Shown here piece by piece: positions 49,210 to 58,036 of a DNA stretch of 64,000 bases. The DNA lies in assembly GCF_014645815.1 (NCBI RefSeq), contig NZ_BMML01000019.1, positions 62,001-126,000 on the forward strand, in the 5' to 3' direction. The DNA comes from Streptomyces fuscichromogenes. Its GTDB lineage: Bacteria; Actinomycetota; Actinomycetes; Streptomycetales; Streptomycetaceae. Under the pieces are notes generated by a model. That model saw nothing but the letters and a program-made list of their open reading frames with translations. It had not been told where the DNA came from and did no database searches. Position 1 is the first letter of the stretch. Each line of letters begins with the position of its first letter. A program made the translations under genes and the position numbers.

Positions 49210-50345
49210 CTACGTTTCCGCTCACCGTCGCCAAGGACGACGAGTGGACCCTCGTGCTCCACTTCTCCTCCGCGGCCATCGCCCGCCCCAAGGTCCTGCT
49301 CGACGGCGAGGAGCTCTTCCCGCTCGCGGCCGGATACGGCGAGTACTTCTCCGGTGGCCTGGTCGCCGTCGCCCCCGACGGCCTCGGCGTCCGCCGTCGG
49401 ACACTCCGACTCGCCAGAGGCACCCACCCGTTGAAGATCACGGCGGCCGGCGGCGACACGGGTCTGCTGTTCCGGCTGCGGCGCGGCACCGGCGCGACCC
49501 GCGCCCAGGACGTCGCGGACGCGGTGGCCGCCGCGCGGGCCGCCCGGCACACCGTGCTGTTCGCCTACGAGGACGCCACCGAGGGCCTCGACCGCACGAC
49601 CGTCGCCCTGCCCGGCCACCAGGAACAGCTGATCCGCGCGGTGGCCGCGGCCTGTCCGCGCACCACCGTCGTCCTCAACACCTCGTCGTGCACCTCGATG
49701 CCGTGGCTGGCGGACACCGGGGCCGTGCTCCAGATGTACTACCCCGGCCAGGAGGGAGCGGCCGCCACCGCGGCCGTCCTCTTTGGCGACAGCGATCCCG
49801 GCGGCCGTCTCACCCAGTCCTTCCCGGCCGACGACGACCACCACCCGGTCGCCGGCGACCCGCGCCGCTACCCCGGCGTCGACGGGGTGGAGGAGTACTC
49901 CGAGGGCATCCACGCCGGCTATCGCTGGTACGACGCGCAGGGCGTGCGGCCGCTCTTCCCCTTCGGGCACGGGCTGTCGTACACCTCCTTCGCGTACTCC
50001 GCCCCGGAGGCCCGCTGGACGCGCGGCGGACTGGAGGTGACGTTCACCGTCCGCAACACCGGCCGCCGGGCCGGGACCGAGGTGCCGCAGGTGTATGTCG
50101 GGCCCTCCCCGGACCTCCGGCTCGACCAGGCGGTACGGGTGCTGGGCGGCTACCGGCGACTGACCCTGCGGGCCGGGGAGCGGCGGCGGGTCACGGTGCG
50201 GGTCGCCGCGCGCACCCTGTCGTCCTGGGACGCGCGGCACCACCGCTGGACACTCGGCACCGGACGGCGGACGGTCTGGATCGGCGCCTCGTCGGGCGAC
50301 CTGAGGCTGCGCACCGGCGCCCAGGTGGGCGGCGGTCGGCGCTGA
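49210..50345 (+). pseudogene. 5'-truncated glycoside hydrolase family 3 (beta-glucosidase)
   Basis: The frame starts inside a PA14-like/insert region (FPLTVAKDDEWTLVLHFSSA) and carries the GH3 C-terminal domain (ATEGLDRTTVALPGHQEQLI, VLNTSSCTSMPWLAD, YYPGQEGAAATAAVLFGDSD, PLFPFGHGLSYTSF) and a fibronectin-III-like domain to the stop. The N-terminal TIM barrel with the catalytic Asp is absent, and no frame upstream encodes it. It is therefore very likely a dead remnant. Confidence 0.8.
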
Positions 50346-50874
50346 ATTCCTGTCAAGGAGCGGCCGGGGGGCCAAGGGCTCTCCGGCCCATTGCTCCAAG
50401 GGTTTACAAGAATTTTCCCCGCTATGCGTTTCATTTGAAGCAATGCGGTTGACGACAGGATTTTGTCAGGATTGAGTGAGGGTTGCCGCGGAGACGTTCG
50501 GCGCGGGTTTCCGGTGTGCCACGATCGAGCCAGCGGACCGAAGTCATCCCGAATTTACAGAGCTCGGCGCGGTCGCACGCCGCGTTGCGTCGCGGTGAGT
50601 GCCGGGTGAATGGCCAGGGTGCTTTGACGGGCTTGTGGCGGTGTGCCGTCAGTGGTCCGGGCGCCGGAGGGCGGCCAACCCGAAGTGGAATGCTCGGATT
50701 TTCGGCTCTTGCGGTGAATTCCGCCCGCTGGCCGAATCAATGCTACCGGACGCGATAGGCATGCTCCGTTATTGACCCGCGAGTAACGAACTCGCTAGTT
50801 TCCGGTGGCCTCACCACGAGCTTTCCGCCGCACACATCCCCCACCGTGCTGTCCTCCCGATTATTCGGAGTGTC
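50346..50874. other. 530-bp spacer in front of the synthase operon
   Basis: No gene is supported. AT content is raised at 50400-50480 and 50690-50800. It contains the promoter candidate at 50772-50801. Confidence 0.55.
50772..50801 (+). promoter_or_regulatory. promoter with internal inverted repeat, before the PKS operon
   Basis: TTGACC (50772-50777) and TAGTTT (50796-50801) are 18 bp apart; between them GCGAGT (50779-50784) and ACTCGC (50790-50795) form an inverted repeat. The start codon follows 73 bp downstream. Confidence 0.55.
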
Positions 50875-53800
50875 ATGACGTCCCCTGTGCGTGCCGTCGA
50901 CCTGATCATGTGCGTCACCCCTTTCGGAGAACCCGATGCCAGGCTCGCCACAGCGGTCTGCGCCGCCGGCGGACTCGGCGTCCTGGACCTGGGCCGCGGC
51001 GACCGAAGAACCCGGGAGGCGCTGGCCCGGCTGAAACGGGCCGCGCCGGGACCGTACGGCGTGCGGATCGCCGCCGGCTGCGCCCTGACCCCGGACGAAC
51101 TCGTCCCGGACGATGCGGGCCCGGCGCCCGACACCGTGGTCCGCGCCGCCGACGCGCCCTGGACCGTCGCCGAACTCGCCCCGCACACCCGGGTGCTGGC
51201 CGAGGTGACCGACCTGGCCGGGGCGCGTGCGGCGGTCGCGGCCGGCGCGCACGGGCTGATCGCCCGGGGCGCCGAGAGCGGCGGCCGGGTCGGTGAGCTC
51301 AGCACCTTCGTCCTCCTCCAACAGCTGCTCGCCGCAACCGAGTTCGAGGTGCCGGTGTGGGCCGCAGGCGGCATCGGGCCGCACACGGCCGCGGCCGCGG
51401 TGGCCGGCGGCGCCGCCGGGGTGGTCCTGGACAGCCAGCTGGCCCTGCTCGCCGAGTCCCGGCTGCCCGAGGCGACGGCGGCCGCCCTGCGCTCCCTGGA
51501 CGGCTCCGAGACCGCCGTCGTCGCCGGATACCGGGTCCTGCACCGCCGCGGCCCGGACGCCGTCCGCCCGCCCACCGACGACCCGGCCGCGGTCGCCGCA
51601 CTGCTCGGCGCCGAGGACCTGCGCACCCAGCTGCTCCCGGTCGGCCAGGACGGCTTCCTTGCCGCCCGGTTCGCGGAGCGGTGGGGGACCGTACGGCGAA
51701 CCGTACGGGAACTGACGACGGCGGTCCGGGGGGCTGGTGCCGGTACCGGCGGGGCCGGTGCCGCCGCCGACGCGCCGCGGCCGGCCGACTTCGCTGCGGG
51801 TGCCGTGCCCGGCGTGTTGCGGTCGGCCGATTCGGCTGCCGGCGCCGCCGACGTGCCGCAGCCGGTCGGCTCGGCTGCTGCTGCTGCCGCCGGTGCCGGT
51901 GTTGCTGCCGCTGCCGCCGACGTGGCGCCGCCGGTGGGCTCCGCTGCCGCGCCCGGCTCGTCGCCGCTCGCCGTGGCCACCGGCGTTGCCGCCACGGCCG
52001 CTGCCGCGTTACGGCCCGCCACCTCTGCCATGAGCCGGGTCCTCGGCACCCGACTGCCCGTCGCGCAGGGGCCGATGACCCGGGTGAGCGACCGGGCCGC
52101 CTTCGCCGCGGCCGTCGCCGACGACGGGGCGCTGCCCTTCCTGGCGCTGGCCCTTGCCGACGGCGCCCGCACCCGGGAGATGCTCACCGAGGCCAAGGCC
52201 GCGCTCGACGGACGTCCCTGGGGCGTCGGCGTGCTGGGCTTCGCGCCCGAGGAACTCAGGAACGCCCAGCTCGAAGCCGTACGCGAGCTGCGGCCCAGCC
52301 ACGCGATCGTCGCGGGCGGCCGGCCCGCCCAGGCGGAGGCGCTGGAGCGGGCCGGGATCAGCACCTTCCTGCACGTGCCCTCCCCGGGGCTGCTGCGGCA
52401 GTTCCTGGAGGCCGGCGCCCGGAAGTTCGTGTTCGAGGGCTCCGAGTGCGGCGGCCACGTCGGACCGCGCGCGAGCTTCCCGCTCTGGGAGGCCCAGCTC
52501 GCCGTACTGGAGGACTTCCCGGACGCCGGGGACGTGGAGGTGTTCTTCGCGGGCGGCATCCACGACGAACGCTCGGCGGCGATGGTCGCCGCGCTCGCCG
52601 CGCCGCTCACCGCCCGGGGCGCGGCCGTCGGCCTGCTCATGGGCACCGCCTACCTGTTCACCGAGGAGGCCGTGGACCGGGGCGCGATCCAGCCGCTGTT
52701 CCAGCGCCAGGTCATGGCGGCCGCCTCGACCGCCCTTCTGGAGACCGCCCCCGGCCACGCCACCCGCTGCGTTCCCAGCCCGTTCACGTACAACTACCGC
52801 GAGCGTGAGGCGGAGTTGCGGGAGGGCGGGGTCCCCGACCGGCGGTTGTGGGAGGAGCTGGAGCGGCTCAACGTGGGCCGGCTGCGCATCGCCAGCAAGG
52901 GCGTCGACCGGTCGGGCGACGGCGAGTTGACGGCCGTGGACGAGCAACGACAGTTCTCCGAGGGCATGTTCATGGCCGGGGAGGTCGCCGTCCTGCGTTC
53001 GGCGGTCACCACGGTGGCCGCCCTGCACCACGCCGTGACCGACGGGGCCGCCGACTTCCTGGACCGGCGGACGGCGGTCGGGCAGCCGCGGACACCGCCC
53101 GCCCCCGCCCCGCTCGACGTCGCGATCGTCGGTATGGCCTGTATGTTCCCGCAGGCCCCGGACCTCGCCGCCTTCTGGGCGAACGTGGTCGGCGGACGCG
53201 ACGCGGTCACCGAGGTGCCGGTGGATCGCTGGGATCCGGCCGTGCACCACGCCGACGGCAGCACGACGTCCAAGTGGGGCGGCTTCCTGCCGCCGATCCC
53301 CTTCGACCCGCTGGGCTACGGCATCCCGCCCGCCTCCCTCGGGCACATCGAGCCCGTCCAACTGCTCGCCCTGGAGGCCGCCCGGCGCGCCCTGGACAAC
53401 GCCGGATACGGCGAGCGGGGACGGGAGTTCGACCGCTCGCGCACCTCCGTCGTCTTCGGCGCGGAGGCCGGCAGCGACCTCTCCAACGCGGCCACCCTGC
53501 GCGCCGTCCTGCCCTCCTACTACGGCAAGGTGCCCGACGGCCTCGAAGACCAGCTGCCCGGCCTCACCGAGGACTCCTTCCCGGGCATGCTCGCCAACGT
53601 CATCTCCGGCCGGATCGCCAACCGGCTCGACCTGGGCGGCGCCAACTACACCGTCGACGCCGCCTGCGCCTCCTCGCTGGCCGCCGTCGACGTCGCCTGC
53701 AAGGAACTCACCGCCGGCACCAGCGACGTCGTGCTCTGCGGCGGCGCCGACCTGCACAACGGCATCAACGACTACGTCCTGTTCTCCTCGGTGCACGCGC

Positions 53801-56800
53801 TGTCCCCGACCGGCCGCTCCCGCGCCTTCGACGGCTCCGCCGACGGCATCGCCCTCGGCGAGGGCGTGGCCTGCGTCGTCCTGAAGAGGCTGGCGGACGC
53901 CGAGCGCGACGGCGACCGGATCTACGGCGTGATCAAGGGCCTGGGCTCGTCCAGCGACGGCCGTTCCCTCGGCCTGACCGCGCCGCGCCCCGAGGGGCAG
54001 CGGGCCGCCCTGCTGCGGGCGTACCGCGGCGCCGGGATCTCTCCGGCCCAGGTCGGCCTGGTCGAGGCGCACGGCACCGGGACCGTCGTCGGCGACCGCA
54101 CCGAACTCACCATCCTCAGCGAGGTGTTCGCTGAGGCGGGCGCGGCGAACGGCGGTTGCGCACTCGGATCGGTCAAGTCCCAGATCGGGCACACCAAGTG
54201 CGCCGCCGGTCTCGCCGGGCTGATCAAGACCACCCTCGCCCTGCACACCGGCGTCAAACCACCCACCCTGCACCTCGACCACCCCAACCCGGCCTGGCAG
54301 GAGGACGGCAGCCCGTTCGCCTTCCACAACGAGGCGCGCCCCTGGGCCACCCCGCCCGCCGAACGGGTCGCCGGGGTGAGCGCGTTCGGCTTCGGCGGCA
54401 CCAACTTCCATGTGGTGCTGGCCGCGTACGACGGCGCGGTACCTCCCGAGCAGGGACTGGACGCCTGGCCCGCCGAGCTGTTCGTGTTCCGCGGGCGGGA
54501 CGACCAGGCCGCCCACCGGGGCGTCGAGGAGATCCTGCGGGCCGCCGGGACCGGGTCCTGGCGGCTGCGCGACCTGGCACTCGCCGCCGCCCGCCGCGCG
54601 GACGCCTCGCACGAGCCGGTACGGGCCGCGGTGGTCGCGACCGACACGGCCGGGCTGACCGGACAACTGCGCCGCGTCCTCGCGGGGGAGCACGACCCGG
54701 CCGCCGGCATCCACCTGGCCGACCCGCAGCCGGCCGCCGACGCCAAGGTCGCGTTCCTCTTCCCCGGCCAGGGCAGCCAGCGTCCCGGCATGCTCGCCGA
54801 CGTCCTCATCGCCTTCCCCGAACTCCAGCACTACCTCCAGCTCGGCCGCGCCCACGCCGACACCCTCTACCCGCCCGCCGCGTTCGACGACGACACCCGA
54901 GAGCGCCGCCGGGCCGCCCTCACCGACACCCGGGCCGCCCAGCCCGCCCTCGGCATCACCGGTCTCGTCGCCCACGCCTTCCTGACCGCGGCCGGCGTCC
55001 GCCCCGACATGGCCGCCGGACACAGCTACGGCGAACTCGTCGCCCTCAGCGCGGCCGGCGCCCTCACCCCCGAGACCCTGCTGGAACTGAGCGCCGAACG
55101 CGCCGCCGCCATCCTGGCCGTCGCGGGCGACGAACCCGGCACCATGGCGGCCGTCTCCGCCGGAGCGGACGACGTCGAACGCGCGCTGCGGACGGCCGGA
55201 GCCCCGCCCTCCGTGGTCGTGGCCAACCACAACTCGCCCCGCCAGACGGTCATCTCCGGCCCGACCGCCGAAGTGACCGAAACCGTGCGGCTGTTGCGCG
55301 ATGCCGGTCTCGGTGCCAAGCGGATCCAGGTGGCCTGCGCCTTCCACAGCCCGGTCGTGGCCGGGGCGGGCGACCGGTTCGCGGACGTCCTCGCGGACAC
55401 GGCCGTACGACCCCCCGAGTTCCCGGTGTGGTCCAACCGCACCGCTGCCCCCTACCGGCCCGACGCCGACGCCGTACGCGCCGGACTCGCCGCCCAGATC
55501 GGCTCACCCGTCGCCTTCGCCGCCCAGATCGAGGCGATGTACGAGGCCGGGGCCCGGGTCTTCGTGGAGGCCGGGCCCGGGACCGTCCTCACCCGGCTCG
55601 TCGGGCAGATTCTCGGCGACCGACCGCACACCACCGTGGCCTGCGAGCCGAGCGCGGTCGGCGGACTGCGCGGCTGGCTCGACGCGCTCGCCCGGCTGGC
55701 CGTGGCCGGGGCTCCGGTACGCACCGCCTGGCTGCTGCGCGGCCGGGACGCCGTGGACGCGGTCCGTACCCCGGCGCCGAAGCGGCCGGGCTGGACGGTC
55801 GACGGACAGCTCGTCCGCACCGCCGCCGGAGAACTCCTGCCCGGTGCCCTCGCACCGGCCCGACGAGTCGTGGAGACGACGACTGTGACGACGAACCAGC
55901 CGCACGGCGCACCGGCCGACCGGGACGCGCTGATCTCCGAGTTCCTGCGCACCAGCCGGGAGATGGTGGCCGCCCAGCGCGACGTGCTGCTCACCTACTT
56001 CGGGGCGGCCCAGGTGCAGGTGCCGGCCCCGCCGGTGCTCCAGCAGCTGCCGCCCGGCGAGGCGGTCGTGGCACAGCCGCGGTCGGCGGAGCCCGAACCC
56101 GCCCTCGCGGTCGGGCCCGTGGCCGAGCCCGGAGCGGCGGCCGACGTCGAACGGGTCGTCCTGGAGATCATCAGCGAACGGACCGGCTACCCCGTCGACA
56201 TGATCGAGCCCGACCTCGACCTGGAGGCGGACCTCAGCATCGACTCGATCAAGCGGGCCGAGATCGCGGGGGAGCTGGCCAAGCGACTCGGTATCGCGGG
56301 CGGCGCGGAGACCCTGGACGACGCCGAGCTGGAAGACCTGGCGAAGGCCCGCACGGCGGCCGCGGTGACCGGGTGGCTGAAGGCGCGGGTGGACGGGGCC
56401 GGCGCCGCCGGACAGGCCGTGACCCCGGCTCCCGCGGAGTCCGCGGGCGCGGGCGGGGGCGGTGCCGGGCCGGTCCCGCCTCCCCCGGCCGCCGAGCCGG
56501 CCGGCCCCGCCGGTACCGACGCGGTGCCGGTTCCTCCGCCCGGTGAGCCCCTCACCGGCGTGGCCCCCAAGCGCTTCGTCCTGCGGCCCGTCACCCTGGC
56601 CGAGCCCGGTCCGGGGGCCGATCCCACGGGGCTGCTCGCCGGCCGCCGGTTCGTGCTGCTCGGGGCGGCGGGCCCGGCCGCCGCACAGGTCGCTGCGCGG
56701 CTGTCCGCACACGGGGCCGAGGTCGTGACCGAGGCGGCCGACCGGCTGCCCGGCACGGCGGACGGGACCGTGGACGGGGTGCTGTATCTGGGCGGCCTGC

Positions 56801-58035
56801 CCGGCGCCGCGGAGACCCCGGTCCTGCCGGACGCCTACCCGGTGCTGCGCGCGGCCCTCGCCCGCGGCCCGCGCTGGCTGCTGGCCGCCCGCCCCGCCGA
56901 CGGCGCGGACGCGGCCCGCTCCGCCGGGCTGCACGGGCTGTTCCGTACCGTGGCCCGGGAGTACCCGGACACCGTCGCCCGGGTCGTGACCCTCGACGAC
57001 ACCGCACCGGAGGCGGTCGCCGACGCCCTGCTCGCCGAACTGCTCGCGCCGGAACCGGCCCCGGTCGTCCTTCGCACGGCGGCCGGACGGCAGGGCCTCG
57101 AACTGGTGGAGGAGCCACCCGGCGCACTCGCCGGCACCGGGGCCGGACCCGCCGGGGAGGGGGCCGCCGAGGCCGCCGCCCTCGGCCTCGACCGGGACTC
57201 GGTGGTGCTGCTGGTCGGCGGGGCCCGGGGCATCACCGCGAAGTTCGCGGCCACCCTCGCCGCCGCCTGCCGCTGCCGGATCGAACTCCTCGGCCGGACG
57301 CCCGCGCCCACCGGCCCGGAGAACCCGGACACCGCCGCCGCCCGCACCCCGGCAGCCCTCCGCACCGCCCTCGCCGCCCGGGGCGGCCTGAAGCCCGCCG
57401 AGATCAACCGCGAGGCCGAACTGATCCTGGCCCAGCGGGAGATCACCGCCACCCTGGACGAACTCGCCGCCCTCGGCAGCGAGGCGCGCTACCACGCCGT
57501 CGACTTCCGGGACCGGGACGCCGCGCTCCAGGCCGTCAAGGAGATCCACGCCGACCACGGCCGCCTGGACGGGGTCGTGTTCGCGGCCGGGGTGATCGAG
57601 GACCGGCTGATCGCCGAGAAGACCCCGGAGTCCTTCCAGCGGGTGTTCGGGACGAAGACGGCCGGCGCGGCCACCCTGCTCGCCGCCCTGGAGGAACTGC
57701 CCAACGGGCCAGGATTCGCGGTGCTGTTCGGCAGCATCTCGGCCGTCCTCGGCAACCGCGGCCAGGCCGACTACGCCGCCGCCAACGACGCCCTGGAGAG
57801 CCTCGGCGCCGGCTGGGCGGAGCGCACCGGGAACCGCGCGCTGACCGTGCACTGGGGGCCGTGGGCGCCCGTCGGCGGCCACACCGGCATGGTCAGCGCG
57901 GAACTCGGACGCGAGTACGCGCGGCGCGGCATCGGGCTGATCGACCCCGACGAGGGCACCGCCGCGCTGCTGCGCGAACTCGCCTGGGGCGAGGAGTCCG
58001 TGCGGGCCGTCGTCTACACCGCCTCGGGCTGGTGA
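50875..58035 (+). CDS. type I PKS/PUFA-synthase-like: PfaD-like barrel x2 - KS - AT - ACP - KR
   Basis: The 2386-residue protein begins with two nitronate-monooxygenase/PfaD-like TIM barrels (about 1-280 and 386-740; the second has SECGGHVGPRASFPLWEAQL and FFAGGIHDERSAA and looks functional, the first degenerate), joined by an Ala-rich linker. A ketosynthase follows with the Cys931/His1066/His1106 triad (spacing 135 and 40). Then come an acyltransferase with Ser1384 (GHSYGE), one PUFA-type acyl carrier with Ser1791 (LSIDSIKRAEIA), and a ketoreductase with Tyr2300/Asn2304 (RGQADYAAANDALES). It resembles PfaA/HglE synthases but carries the enoyl-reductase-like barrel fused at its N-terminus and only one carrier domain. 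Confidence 0.93.
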   Translation: MTSPVRAVDLIMCVTPFGEPDARLATAVCAAGGLGVLDLGRGDRRTREALARLKRAAPGPYGVRIAAGCALTPDELVPDDAGPAPDTVVRAADAPWTVAELAPHTRVLAEVTDLAGARAAVAAGAHGLIARGAESGGRVGELSTFVLLQQLLAATEFEVPVWAAGGIGPHTAAAAVAGGAAGVVLDSQLALLAESRLPEATAAALRSLDGSETAVVAGYRVLHRRGPDAVRPPTDDPAAVAALLGAEDLRTQLLPVGQDGFLAARFAERWGTVRRTVRELTTAVRGAGAGTGGAGAAADAPRPADFAAGAVPGVLRSADSAAGAADVPQPVGSAAAAAAGAGVAAAAADVAPPVGSAAAPGSSPLAVATGVAATAAAALRPATSAMSRVLGTRLPVAQGPMTRVSDRAAFAAAVADDGALPFLALALADGARTREMLTEAKAALDGRPWGVGVLGFAPEELRNAQLEAVRELRPSHAIVAGGRPAQAEALERAGISTFLHVPSPGLLRQFLEAGARKFVFEGSECGGHVGPRASFPLWEAQLAVLEDFPDAGDVEVFFAGGIHDERSAAMVAALAAPLTARGAAVGLLMGTAYLFTEEAVDRGAIQPLFQRQVMAAASTALLETAPGHATRCVPSPFTYNYREREAELREGGVPDRRLWEELERLNVGRLRIASKGVDRSGDGELTAVDEQRQFSEGMFMAGEVAVLRSAVTTVAALHHAVTDGAADFLDRRTAVGQPRTPPAPAPLDVAIVGMACMFPQAPDLAAFWANVVGGRDAVTEVPVDRWDPAVHHADGSTTSKWGGFLPPIPFDPLGYGIPPASLGHIEPVQLLALEAARRALDNAGYGERGREFDRSRTSVVFGAEAGSDLSNAATLRAVLPSYYGKVPDGLEDQLPGLTEDSFPGMLANVISGRIANRLDLGGANYTVDAACASSLAAVDVACKELTAGTSDVVLCGGADLHNGINDYVLFSSVHALSPTGRSRAFDGSADGIALGEGVACVVLKRLADAERDGDRIYGVIKGLGSSSDGRSLGLTAPRPEGQRAALLRAYRGAGISPAQVGLVEAHGTGTVVGDRTELTILSEVFAEAGAANGGCALGSVKSQIGHTKCAAGLAGLIKTTLALHTGVKPPTLHLDHPNPAWQEDGSPFAFHNEARPWATPPAERVAGVSAFGFGGTNFHVVLAAYDGAVPPEQGLDAWPAELFVFRGRDDQAAHRGVEEILRAAGTGSWRLRDLALAAARRADASHEPVRAAVVATDTAGLTGQLRRVLAGEHDPAAGIHLADPQPAADAKVAFLFPGQGSQRPGMLADVLIAFPELQHYLQLGRAHADTLYPPAAFDDDTRERRRAALTDTRAAQPALGITGLVAHAFLTAAGVRPDMAAGHSYGELVALSAAGALTPETLLELSAERAAAILAVAGDEPGTMAAVSAGADDVERALRTAGAPPSVVVANHNSPRQTVISGPTAEVTETVRLLRDAGLGAKRIQVACAFHSPVVAGAGDRFADVLADTAVRPPEFPVWSNRTAAPYRPDADAVRAGLAAQIGSPVAFAAQIEAMYEAGARVFVEAGPGTVLTRLVGQILGDRPHTTVACEPSAVGGLRGWLDALARLAVAGAPVRTAWLLRGRDAVDAVRTPAPKRPGWTVDGQLVRTAAGELLPGALAPARRVVETTTVTTNQPHGAPADRDALISEFLRTSREMVAAQRDVLLTYFGAAQVQVPAPPVLQQLPPGEAVVAQPRSAEPEPALAVGPVAEPGAAADVERVVLEIISERTGYPVDMIEPDLDLEADLSIDSIKRAEIAGELAKRLGIAGGAETLDDAELEDLAKARTAAAVTGWLKARVDGAGAAGQAVTPAPAESAGAGGGGAGPVPPPPAAEPAGPAGTDAVPVPPPGEPLTGVAPKRFVLRPVTLAEPGPGADPTGLLAGRRFVLLGAAGPAAAQVAARLSAHGAEVVTEAADRLPGTADGTVDGVLYLGGLPGAAETPVLPDAYPVLRAALARGPRWLLAARPADGADAARSAGLHGLFRTVAREYPDTVARVVTLDDTAPEAVADALLAELLAPEPAPVVLRTAAGRQGLELVEEPPGALAGTGAGPAGEGAAEAAALGLDRDSVVLLVGGARGITAKFAATLAAACRCRIELLGRTPAPTGPENPDTAAARTPAALRTALAARGGLKPAEINREAELILAQREITATLDELAALGSEARYHAVDFRDRDAALQAVKEIHADHGRLDGVVFAAGVIEDRLIAEKTPESFQRVFGTKTAGAATLLAALEELPNGPGFAVLFGSISAVLGNRGQADYAAANDALESLGAGWAERTGNRALTVHWGPWAPVGGHTGMVSAELGREYARRGIGLIDPDEGTAALLRELAWGEESVRAVVYTASGW

Positions 58036-58036
58036 C

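Noticed and set aside
52009..55347. A very long open frame on the minus strand opposite the first synthase
   Set aside because: It lies antisense to clear KS/AT coding sequence; long antisense frames are expected at this GC content, and its translation is low-complexity.
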